A stretch of 55,807 bases of DNA from an uncultured Rhodospirillales bacterium (GTDB lineage Bacteria > Pseudomonadota > Alphaproteobacteria > Acetobacterales > Acetobacteraceae). Positions within the stretch are counted from its first letter, which is position 1. Each line of letters opens with the position of its first letter. Of the stretch, positions 35,368-42,535 are shown in pieces. The stretch spans positions 1 through 55,807 of the forward strand of contig CAIYSR010000106.1 of NCBI GenBank assembly GCA_903928895.1. The letters are read 5' to 3'. A program made the translations under genes and the position numbers. Below the pieces are notes generated by a model, which was not told the origin of the DNA, did not search any database, and saw only the letters and a program-made list of their open reading frames with translations.

Positions 35368-36054
35368 TCAGACACCGAGAAAGCGGTGTGCGATGGTGGG
35401 GTCGGCGTCCAGCTCGGTGGTGGTTCCTTGCCAGACCGTGCGGCCTTTTTCCACGATGAAATGGCGGTCGCCGAGGCGTTTGAGGTGGGTGAGGTTTTTG
35501 TCGACGGCGAGGATGGCGAGGCCCTCAGCCTTCAGTGCCGCAATGCAACGCCAGATTTCGGCGCGGATCAATGGGGCGAGGCCCTCGGTGGCTTCGTCGA
35601 GGATGAGCAGGGTCGGGTTCGTCATCAGCGCGCGGCCGATGGCGAGCATTTGTTGTTCGCCGCCGGAGAGGGTGCCGGCGAATTGGGCGTGGCGTTCGGC
35701 GAGGCGAGGGAAGAGGGCGTAGACGCGATCCAGCGTCCAGCGCCTGCCGCGGGCGGTGGCGATGAGGTTTTCGCGCACGGTGAGGGTGGGGAAGACAAGG
35801 CGGCCCTCGGGGACGAGGCCGATGCCGGCGCGAGCGATGCGTTCGGGGGGTCTGCCGGTGGTTTCGGTGCCGTGGAAGTGGATGTGTCCGGCGGTGGGGC
35901 GGAGCAGGCCCATGATGGCGCGGATGGTGGTGGTTTTGCCCATGCCGTTGCGGCCCATCAGGGTGACGAGTTGGCCGGGGCGGACAGCGAGGTCGATGGC
36001 GTGGAGCACCTGGCTGGTGCCGTAACCGGCTTGGAGGGCGTGGACGGCGAGCAT
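35368..36054 (-). CDS. livF: ABC importer ATPase LivF (system 2)
   Basis: HAAT-family ATPase, 228 residues. Walker A GRNGMGKTT, signature LSGGEQQML, Walker B LLILDEATEGLAP. The switch His is replaced: the usual VEQN reads AVDKN here. The ATG overlaps the livG stop (TGATG). It has no close neighbour duplication with the LivF of system 1; the two differ in most non-motif positions. Confidence 0.93.
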   Translation of the reverse strand: MLAVHALQAGYGTSQVLHAIDLAVRPGQLVTLMGRNGMGKTTTIRAIMGLLRPTAGHIHFHGTETTGRPPERIARAGIGLVPEGRLVFPTLTVRENLIATARGRRWTLDRVYALFPRLAERHAQFAGTLSGGEQQMLAIGRALMTNPTLLILDEATEGLAPLIRAEIWRCIAALKAEGLAILAVDKNLTHLKRLGDRHFIVEKGRTVWQGTTTELDADPTIAHRFLGV

Positions 36055-36800
36055 CAGCCCTCCTCGCCGAGATAGGCTTCGAGGACGGCGGGATTGGCGC
36101 GAATTTCGTCGGGCGGGCCGCTGGCGATGGCCTGGCCGTAGACGAGGACAGTGACGCGGTCGGCGAGCGCGAAGACCGCGTCCATGTCGTGTTCGACCAG
36201 CAGGATGGTGGTGTGGCCCTTGAGGTTCGCGAGGAGGGCGGTCATGGCCTGGGATTCGGTGGTGCCGAGGCCCGCCATCGGCTCGTCAAGCAGGAGCAGC
36301 CTCGCGCCGGTCGCGAGGGCCATGGCGAGTTCGAGCTGGCGTTGTTCGCCGTGGGCGAGGTCCCGCGCCGGGATGTGGGCGCGGTCGGCGAGGCCCATGC
36401 GGGCGAGCATGGCGTGGGCGGGATCGATTAGGGCGCGGTCGGTGGCGGCGGGGCGCCAGAAGCGGAAGGAGTGGCCGGCGCGGACCTGGAAGACGAGGGC
36501 GACGTTTTCGAGGGCGGTGAAGTCCGGGAGGACCGAGGTGATCTGGAAGGAGCGGGTCATTCCGGCTGTGACGCGGGCGGCGATGGGCAGGGCCGTGATG
36601 TCGGCGCCGTTGAAGCGGATGGTGCCGCCGTCGGGCCGCTGCTCGCCCGAGATCAGGGCGATGGCGGTGGATTTGCCGGCGCCGTTGGGGCCGATCAGCG
36701 CGTGGATTTCGCCTGTGGCGACCTCGAAGGAGAGGTTGTTGGTGGCGATCAGGCCGCCGAAGCGGCGGATCAGGCTGCGCACTTCGAGCAGAGGGGTCAT
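36054..36800 (-). CDS. livG: ABC importer ATPase LivG (system 2)
   Basis: HAAT-family ATPase, 248 residues. Walker A GPNGAGKST, LAHGEQRQLELAMAL signature, Walker B LLLLDEPMAGLG and VEHDMDAV with the switch His. ATG at 36800 is chosen because it gives the family length and overlaps the livM stop; a longer upstream reading is the wrong frame of livM. In contrast to system 1, LivG is a separate protein here. Confidence 0.93.
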   Translation of the reverse strand: MTPLLEVRSLIRRFGGLIATNNLSFEVATGEIHALIGPNGAGKSTAIALISGEQRPDGGTIRFNGADITALPIAARVTAGMTRSFQITSVLPDFTALENVALVFQVRAGHSFRFWRPAATDRALIDPAHAMLARMGLADRAHIPARDLAHGEQRQLELAMALATGARLLLLDEPMAGLGTTESQAMTALLANLKGHTTILLVEHDMDAVFALADRVTVLVYGQAIASGPPDEIRANPAVLEAYLGEEG

Positions 36801-37750
36801 CGCAGCCACCCCAGGATGCCGCGGCGGGCGAAGAGGACGACGAGGACCAGGATCGGACCCATCACGATCATCCAGTGCTCGGTCCATTGGGCGAGCCAGG
36901 ACTGCAGCAGGACCATCGCGGCGGCGCCAATCACCGGGCCGACCAGGCTGCCGGCGCCGCCGAGGACGACCATGATCATGAAGTCGCCGGACATGGTCCA
37001 GTGCAGCATATCGGGGCTGACGAAGCGGAGCAGGTTGGCGTGGAGCGCGCCGGAAAGCCCGGCGCCGGCGCCGGCGATGGTGAAGGCGGCGAGCTTGTAG
37101 CGATAGGTGGACAGGCCGATCGCGGCCATGCGGCGGGGGTTCTGGCGGATGCCTTGCAGGACCTGGCCGAAGCGGCTGCGCACGAGGCGGCTGAAGAGGA
37201 AGAGGACCGCGGCGAGGGCGGCGAGGCAGATATAGTAGAAGGCGACGTCGTCGCGTGGGGCGATGCCGGGTAGTCCGCTGCGGCGGCGGAAGCCGAGGCC
37301 GTCATCGCCGCCATAGGTTTTGAGGGAGACGAAGAGGAAGAAGAACATCTCGGCGAAGGCGAGGGTGATCATGATGAAGGACACGCCCTCGGTGCGCAGC
37401 GACAGGGCGCCGATGGCGAGGGCGGCGGTGGCGGCGGTGAGGATGGCCAGTGGCCAGACGATCCAGGCCTCGGTGGCGCCGGGGAGGAGGCCGAATATCG
37501 GCTCCCCCGCGGCATGGAAGGCGAGGATGCCGACGGTGTAGCCGCCGAGGCCGAAGAAGGCGGCGTGGCCGAAGCTGGACAGGCCGGTGTAGCCGATCAG
37601 CAGATCGAGGCTGGCCGCGGCGATGGCGTAAATCGCGATCTGGGTGCCCAAAGTGACGAGATCGGGCTTGCCAAGTGCGGTCGCGAGTGGGGGAAGCAGC
37701 AGGGCCAGCAGGAGACCCGCCGCGGAGAGGACGGTGCGGCGATTAACCAT
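36797..37750 (-). CDS. livM: ABC importer permease LivM (system 2)
   Basis: Inner-membrane permease, 317 residues with about nine hydrophobic segments. LivM features: SLDLLIGYTGLSSFGHAAFFGLGGY, the cytoplasmic loop LQGIRQNPRRMAAIGL, and FMIMVVLGGAGSLVGPVIGAA. Overlaps livH by eight bases and livG by four. Ends in the short basic tail FARRGILGWLR. Confidence 0.93.
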   Translation of the reverse strand: MVNRRTVLSAAGLLLALLLPPLATALGKPDLVTLGTQIAIYAIAAASLDLLIGYTGLSSFGHAAFFGLGGYTVGILAFHAAGEPIFGLLPGATEAWIVWPLAILTAATAALAIGALSLRTEGVSFIMITLAFAEMFFFLFVSLKTYGGDDGLGFRRRSGLPGIAPRDDVAFYYICLAALAAVLFLFSRLVRSRFGQVLQGIRQNPRRMAAIGLSTYRYKLAAFTIAGAGAGLSGALHANLLRFVSPDMLHWTMSGDFMIMVVLGGAGSLVGPVIGAAAMVLLQSWLAQWTEHWMIVMGPILVLVVLFARRGILGWLR

Positions 37751-38657
37751 GGGCGGGGAACAGGCCGCGCGGGCGGATCAGCAATACCGCCGCCATGAGG
37801 ATGAAGATCGCCATCGAGGAGAGACCAGCGCCGATGGCATCGGCCTCCGTGGCGACCATCACGGTTTTCAGCATGCCGGGCAGGTAGGCGCGGGCCAAGG
37901 TGTCGACCATGCCAACCAGCATCGAGCCCGCGAGCGCGCCGCGCACAGAGCCGATGCCACCGACCACGATGACGACGAAGGTGGTGATGAGGATGCGATC
38001 GCCCATGCCGACCTGCACCGACAGCAACGGCCCCGTCATCGCGCCGGCCAGCCCCGCCAGCGCCGCGCCGAGGGCGAAGACGCCGGTGGTGAGCAGGCCG
38101 ATATCGACACCCAAGGCGCGTACCATGTCCCGGTGCGTGGCCCCGGCGCGGACCAGCATGCCGGCGCGGGTGTGGGAAATCAGGACATACAGCAGCGCCG
38201 CCACCGCGATGCCGACGGCGATGATCGCCAAGCGATAGAGCGGATAGGGCACGCCGGGAATGATCTCAACCGAGCCCGACAGGAAGCCCGGGACCGTCGC
38301 CATCAGCGGCTGACGGCCGAACAGCATCGCCATCGCCTCGTTGAAAAACAGGATCATGCCGAACGTCGCCAGCACCTGGTCCATATGATCGCGCTGATAC
38401 AGCCGCTTCAGCACCGCCACCTCAATGGCAATCCCGGTCAACGCCGCAGCCCCCGCCCCGGCCAGCAGAGCCAGCGGAAACGACCAGCCATGGGCTCCAG
38501 CCCAAGCTGCGGCAAAGGCACCGATCATATAGAGCGAGGAATGGGCGAGATTGATCAGACCCATCACGCCAAAAACCAGCGTGAGACCGGCGGCCAATAG
38601 AAACAACATCACGCCGAACTGCACCCCGTTCAGCATCTGCTCCAGCAGCAGCGTCAT
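37743..38657 (-). CDS. livH: ABC importer permease LivH (system 2)
   Basis: Inner-membrane permease, 304 residues, 8-9 hydrophobic segments. MLNGVQFGVMLFLLAAGLTLVFGVMGLINLAHSSLYMIGAF is the LivH opening (read in pieces), and VVIVVGGIGSVRGALAGSMLVG the conserved C-terminal block. Just upstream lies the large inverted repeat 38669-38902, which separates it from the binding-protein gene in the same operon. Confidence 0.93.
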   Translation of the reverse strand: MTLLLEQMLNGVQFGVMLFLLAAGLTLVFGVMGLINLAHSSLYMIGAFAAAWAGAHGWSFPLALLAGAGAAALTGIAIEVAVLKRLYQRDHMDQVLATFGMILFFNEAMAMLFGRQPLMATVPGFLSGSVEIIPGVPYPLYRLAIIAVGIAVAALLYVLISHTRAGMLVRAGATHRDMVRALGVDIGLLTTGVFALGAALAGLAGAMTGPLLSVQVGMGDRILITTFVVIVVGGIGSVRGALAGSMLVGMVDTLARAYLPGMLKTVMVATEADAIGAGLSSMAIFILMAAVLLIRPRGLFPAHG

Positions 38658-38668
38658 GATGGGGGGGG

Positions 38669-38902
38669 CGACAGGAAGAAAGGCCAGGGCTCTGCCCTGG
38701 ACCCGCCAGGGGATGATCCCCTGGACCTCATCCGTTTAAGCAAGGAATGCTGGAGGAGGAGAGAGAGGGGCCAACCATGAGGTTGCAACGGCTCAGTCGG
38801 CCCCTCTCTCTCATCCTCCAGCTTCTTACCTAGACGGAAGGGGTCCAGGGGCCCGGCCCCTGGTGGGGTCGAGGGGCAACGCCCCCGCCTTTCTTCCTGT
38901 CG
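38669..38902. repeat. Large inverted repeat (104-base arms) inside the operon
   Basis: Left arm 38669-38772 and right arm 38799-38902, each 104 bases, separated by 26 bases. The outermost 16 bases (CGACAGGAAGAAAGGC and its complement) and the innermost 24 or so (GCTGGAGG, GAGAGAGAGGGGCC) match almost perfectly. The middle (CCAGGGG, CCCCTGGAC) matches with small indels, so overall identity by eye is near 80%. Each arm also contains its own smaller GGGTCC/CCCTGG palindromes. No open frame. In RNA it would form one very long hairpin between the binding-protein and livH messages. Confidence 0.9.
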
Positions 38903-38927
38903 CGCCACCCCCGTCATGCCGCCGCCG

Positions 38928-40085
38928 CTAGATGTTGCACTGGGCGGCGTAGGCGTCGCCGTGGTTGGTGAGGACTTTGGTTCTGGTGATGAGGGCGAGT
39001 TTGCCGTCGGCGGCTTTTTCGACGCGCAGACCGTACCAGTCCTGGATCGGGTGTTGGTTGGGGCCGAAGCTGAATTTGCCGCGGACGGAGGTGAAGTCGG
39101 CTTTGACGAGGGCGTTGCGGAAGGCGTCGCCGCTGGGGCCGCCTTTGAGGCCGGAGGCCATGGCGAGTGCGGTGTCATAGCCTTGGCTCGCGTAGTAAGT
39201 CGGCACGCGATTGTGCTTTTTGGTGAAGGCGGCGACGAAGGTTTTGTTGGCGGGGTTGTCGAGGTCGGTGTTCCAATGAGAGGTGACGTCCATTCCGAGG
39301 GCGATGTCACCGACGGCGGCCAGCGTGGTGGCGTCGAGCGAGGGGGCGGCGAGGACCATGGGGATTTTGCCGACCAGGCCGGCCTGCTGGTATTGCCGCA
39401 GGAAGGCGATGCCGAGGCCGCCGGGGTGGAACTGGAAGACGGCGTCCGGGTTGGCTGCGCGGATCTGCGCCATTTCGGGGGCGTAGTCGGTCTGGTCGAG
39501 GCGGGTGTAGCTCTCGCCGGCGATTTCGCCTTTGAAGAAGCGCTTGAAGCCGGTGACGGCGTCCTTGCCGGCGGGGTAGTTGGGGGCGAGGAGGTACATC
39601 TTTTTGTAGCCGAGGGTGGTGGCGTTCTGGCCGGCGCTTTCGTGCAGGCTGTCGTTCTGCCAGGAGATGACGAAGTAGTTGCGGTGGCAGTTCTTGCCGG
39701 CGAGGCTGGAGGGGCCGGCGTTGGGGCTGACGTAGATGGCGCCTTCCTCGAGGATATCGGGAGCGACGGCTTCGAGGATGTTGGAGAAGACGACGCCGGT
39801 GAAGAGCTTGATGCCGTCGGACTTGAGGAAGCGGTTGGCGATCTGCTTGGCCTGGGCGGGCTTGAGACCGTCGTCTTCGACGACGAGGTCGATCTTGGTG
39901 GCGCCGAAGGCGCCGGTGTCGATGGCGAGTTGGAAGGCGTCGCGGAGGTCGGCGCCGAGGTAGCCGCCGGGGCCGGAGAGGGTGGTGATCATGCCGATTT
40001 TTATCGCGGCACCTTGGGCGCGGACGGTGGCGGGAGCGGCAAGGGTGGCGGCGGCGGCGAGGGCCGCGCGGCGGGTCAGAATCAT
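38928..40085 (-). CDS. ABC importer binding protein, HAAT family (system 2, first paralogue)
   Basis: Periplasmic binding protein, 385 residues, signal peptide MILTRRAALAAAATLAAPA cleaved near VRAQ (about 24), with an RR pair. The mature protein starts IKIGMITTLSGPGGYLGAD. It is paralogous to the protein at 32716-33882, with the shared blocks noted there, and the pair probably feeds the same permease. It lies 19 bases downstream of the 3-hydroxyanthranilate dioxygenase gene and ahead of the large inverted repeat, which should raise its expression over the membrane subunits. Confidence 0.92.
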   Translation of the reverse strand: MILTRRAALAAAATLAAPATVRAQGAAIKIGMITTLSGPGGYLGADLRDAFQLAIDTGAFGATKIDLVVEDDGLKPAQAKQIANRFLKSDGIKLFTGVVFSNILEAVAPDILEEGAIYVSPNAGPSSLAGKNCHRNYFVISWQNDSLHESAGQNATTLGYKKMYLLAPNYPAGKDAVTGFKRFFKGEIAGESYTRLDQTDYAPEMAQIRAANPDAVFQFHPGGLGIAFLRQYQQAGLVGKIPMVLAAPSLDATTLAAVGDIALGMDVTSHWNTDLDNPANKTFVAAFTKKHNRVPTYYASQGYDTALAMASGLKGGPSGDAFRNALVKADFTSVRGKFSFGPNQHPIQDWYGLRVEKAADGKLALITRTKVLTNHGDAYAAQCNI

Positions 40086-40104
40086 GGGGTGTTTCCTCGT
40101 CGGT

Positions 40105-40656
40105 TCAAATCGAGACCCAGCCGGGCGGTGGCTGCTTGCCCGGGTGGATGGTGCCGCACTGCGTGCAGGTGCGGGCGGTTGGGTTGCTGTAGAAGGCTTC
40201 GTAGAGGGGGGGCAGGTCGGTGACGATGTTGGTGAGGGTGACTTCGATGCGGTGGACGAGGTGGCCGCAACCGAAGCAGAACCACTCGAAGCCGTCCTTC
40301 ATGCCGGGCATGCGGGCGCTTTCGACGACCAGGCCGATGGAGCCGGGCTGGGGGCGCTGGGGGGAGTGGCGCATGCGAGGGGGCAGCAGGAAGATTTCGC
40401 CCTCGCGGATCGGGATGTCATGGATGGCGCCGCCCTCGGCGATCTTGAGCACCATGGTGCCCTTGAGCTGATAGAAGAATTCCTCGACCGGGTCGTCGTG
40501 GAAGTCGACACGCTGGTTGGGACCGCCGACGACCTGGACGACCATGCCGGCGTCCTCGAAGACGAGTTTGTTGCCGACCGGGGGCTTGAGGAGGTGGGCG
40601 TGGGCGTCGATCCAGGCCTGGAAGTTGAAGGGGCGGCGGATGGTGGCGAGGCTCAT
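40105..40656 (-). CDS. nbaC: 3-hydroxyanthranilate 3,4-dioxygenase
   Basis: Cupin iron dioxygenase opening 3-hydroxyanthranilate to 2-amino-3-carboxymuconate semialdehyde. It has 183 residues. Iron ligands His53, Glu59 (in FHDDPVEEFFYQ) and His97, plus substrate-binding Arg49 and Arg101, match the characterised bacterial enzyme with an offset of two. The rubredoxin-like second iron site typical of bacterial forms is intact: Cys127 and Cys130 (CFGC), Cys164 and Cys167 (CTQC). Start overlaps the DapA-family stop (ATGA). No kynureninase, kynurenine hydroxylase or aminocarboxymuconate decarboxylase is next to it, so substrate is probably imported or made elsewhere. Confidence 0.94.
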   Translation of the reverse strand: MSLATIRRPFNFQAWIDAHAHLLKPPVGNKLVFEDAGMVVQVVGGPNQRVDFHDDPVEEFFYQLKGTMVLKIAEGGAIHDIPIREGEIFLLPPRMRHSPQRPQPGSIGLVVESARMPGMKDGFEWFCFGCGHLVHRIEVTLTNIVTDLPPLYEAFYSNPTARTCTQCGTIHPGKQPPPGWVSI

Positions 40657-41627
40657 TGGGCGGCTTCCTTGAGCGCGAGGCCGCTTGTGGCGAAAGCGGT
40701 GCGGATGGCGGCGCGCTCGGGCTCGGTGAGGGGGAGCATGGGGCGGCGGACGGCGCCGCCGGTCTGGCCGAGCAGGTCCTGCCAGTATTTCTGGGCGGCT
40801 TGCGGCTTGCCCCCGGGCCGGGTGGATTTGAGCGCGGCGCGGACGGGTTCGAGAGTGGCGCTGATGGCGCGGGCTCGCGCATGGTCGCCAGCGAAGGCCG
40901 CGTCGGTGTAGTCGCGCATGCGGCGGTCATCGGCGGTTTGCAGGAGGTAGGGCGGGCTGGAGCAGAGATAGACCTGCCAGTCGAGCTCGATGATGTTGTC
41001 GAGCCATTCCTCCTCGCTGGCGGTGCTGACGATGAGCTTGTCGCCGGCGAGGTGGGTGAGGCGGACGTACATTTCGCGCGGCACGCTGTATTTGATGGCG
41101 ACGATGTTGGGGAGATCAGCAATGCGGGCGCAGAGCTCGGGCGACATCAGGTAGCCACTGTCGGGGTGGCTCCACAACGCGATGCCGATGTTCACGCGCT
41201 CGGAGATGTACCGGTAGTATTCATACAGGGTCTCGTCGCGGTCATGCAGGAAATGCAGGACGGGCGCGTGGACGACGATGAAGTCGGCGCCGACCGCCTC
41301 GGCGTGGCAGGCGAGCTCGATCACGTTGTCCATGTTCTGGTCGGAGCAGGACATGATGGTGCCGGCCCGCCCCTTGAGCGCGTCCGCGGCGACCTCGAAG
41401 CTGCGTTTGCGCTCTTCCATGCTCATCGCGAAGAACTCGCCCTGCTTGCCGCACACGAACACCCCATCGATGCCCAGCGCGCCGGACCAATGCAGCAGGT
41501 TGCGGCGGAAGGCGGCCTCGTCGAAGGCGAAGTCGTCGGGGCGGAAGGGGGTGAGCGCGGCGGCCCAGATGCCGCGCAAATGCGCGCGGGCGTAGTCCTT
41601 GGCCTCCCCCCGGGCAGCTTTCACCAT
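40653..41627 (-). CDS. DapA-family lyase/synthase with altered active site
   Basis: Class-I aldolase of the dihydrodipicolinate synthase/N-acetylneuraminate lyase family, 324 residues in a TIM barrel. The Schiff-base Lys is Lys179 in IVAIKYS. The usual GTTGE motif reads GKQGE (60-64), and the usual YNxP motif reads LWSHPDSG (151-158), so the Thr and Tyr of the normal proton relay are missing. The start is ATG at 41627, with AGGAGAGG seven bases upstream, rather than a GTG 27 bases earlier. It is the first gene of the operon. It is unlikely to make dihydrodipicolinate; an aldol cleavage or hydration of a ring-fission or related product is inferred. Substrate unknown. Confidence 0.85.
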   Translation of the reverse strand: MVKAARGEAKDYARAHLRGIWAAALTPFRPDDFAFDEAAFRRNLLHWSGALGIDGVFVCGKQGEFFAMSMEERKRSFEVAADALKGRAGTIMSCSDQNMDNVIELACHAEAVGADFIVVHAPVLHFLHDRDETLYEYYRYISERVNIGIALWSHPDSGYLMSPELCARIADLPNIVAIKYSVPREMYVRLTHLAGDKLIVSTASEEEWLDNIIELDWQVYLCSSPPYLLQTADDRRMRDYTDAAFAGDHARARAISATLEPVRAALKSTRPGGKPQAAQKYWQDLLGQTGGAVRRPMLPLTEPERAAIRTAFATSGLALKEAAQ

Positions 41628-41646
41628 ATCTGCGCCTCTCCTCTCG

Positions 41647-41683
41647 CCGGTCACCTGTTCCCGGTCACCTGTTCCCGGTCACC
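41647..41683. repeat. 14-base tandem repeat upstream of the DapA-family gene
   Basis: CCGGTCACCTGTTC occurs twice in direct succession (41647-41660, 41661-41674) and then a partial third unit CCGGTCACC (41675-41683). It is 20 bases upstream of the DapA-family start, in the leader or promoter of the nine-gene operon. It could be a set of regulator sites spaced 14 bases apart. Confidence 0.8.
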
Positions 41684-41795
41684 GGGCAAGGCTACGGTGG
41701 AAGGCCGGAGCGCGAAAGCGGTTTTTCGGCGGCGGCGACGCGGATTGCGGCGACTTGGGCTTGTGCCGGTCGAGGCGCGTCGTATGATCCCTCCG

Positions 41796-41805
41796 TTATC
41801 GATAA
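41796..41805. promoter_or_regulatory. TTATCGATAA palindrome, candidate operator of the GntR gene
   Basis: A perfect ten-base palindrome 19 bases before the GntR-family start, in an AT-rich island of the divergent intergenic region. A single-site autoregulatory operator is plausible; the link to the regulator is inference from position. Confidence 0.4.
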
Positions 41806-41824
41806 TAAATCGAGGAAACCTGCC

Positions 41825-42502
41825 ATGGCCGAAGGGCCGGCCGGCCGTGTCCTGGCCGAGTTGCGCCGCCGCATCGTGATGAACGAGATGACGCCCGGGC
41901 GCGTGCTCACCGAACTCGCCGTGGCCGCCGCGCTGGGGTGCAGCCAGGCGGCGGTGCGGGAGGCGCTGTTGCGGCTGGAGGGCGAGGGCCTGGTGCTGCG
42001 AGCCGGGCGGCAGGGCACGACGGTGACGGACCTGGATGCGGATACGGCGGCGGAGATGTTGGATCTGCGCCGGCGGATCGAGTTGCGCGGCGCCCGCCGC
42101 GTGGTGCGCCGCGTGGTCGCGGGGGATATTGCCGCGCTGGAGGAAATTCAGCGGGCAATGGAGGCGGCGGCGGCGAGGGGCGATGACTGGGGGGTGCTGG
42201 AGGCCGATATGGAGTGGCATGCGGCGTTGTTCCGGGTGTCCGGGCTGCATGCGATGGCGCCGATTTTGGCACGGTGCATGTTGCATACCCATCGCTTTCG
42301 CTTGTGGGCGCCGTGGCATCGGCGGCCGCTGGCGGCGACGGCGGCACGGCATCTGCCGATTCTGGCGGCACTCAGGGCGCAGGACGCGCCCGGGCTGGCG
42401 CGGGAATTGGGGGGGCATTTGGATACGATTGTTGAAAGGCGCGTTTTTGCTGGTGTCGCACGCCGCGCTGCCGCCGACGAAATCCGGCGCAATGTCGCTT
42501 GA
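41825..42502 (+). CDS. GntR-family regulator, FadR/FCD subfamily
   Basis: Transcription factor of 225 residues. The N-terminal winged helix (about 5-70) has PGRVLTELAVAAALGCSQAAVREALLRLEGEGLV. The C-terminal FCD ligand domain (about 80-205) has the helical DLRRRIELRGARR and the metal-binding-type His in WHAALFRVSG and in HLPILAAL. FCD members usually bind small carboxylates. It is divergent from the nine-gene operon and 33 bases upstream of the sugar-importer genes, so it could control either or both. GAGGAAA lies at a good distance from the ATG. Confidence 0.92.
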   Translation: MAEGPAGRVLAELRRRIVMNEMTPGRVLTELAVAAALGCSQAAVREALLRLEGEGLVLRAGRQGTTVTDLDADTAAEMLDLRRRIELRGARRVVRRVVAGDIAALEEIQRAMEAAAARGDDWGVLEADMEWHAALFRVSGLHAMAPILARCMLHTHRFRLWAPWHRRPLAATAARHLPILAALRAQDAPGLARELGGHLDTIVERRVFAGVARRAAADEIRRNVA

Positions 42503-42535
42503 TCTTCATACAAGAAAACACGGAGGAACCCGACC

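Noticed and set aside
41647-41683. CRISPR-like repeat
   Set aside because: Direct tandem copies of 14 bases without spacers; not a CRISPR array, and no cas genes in the window.
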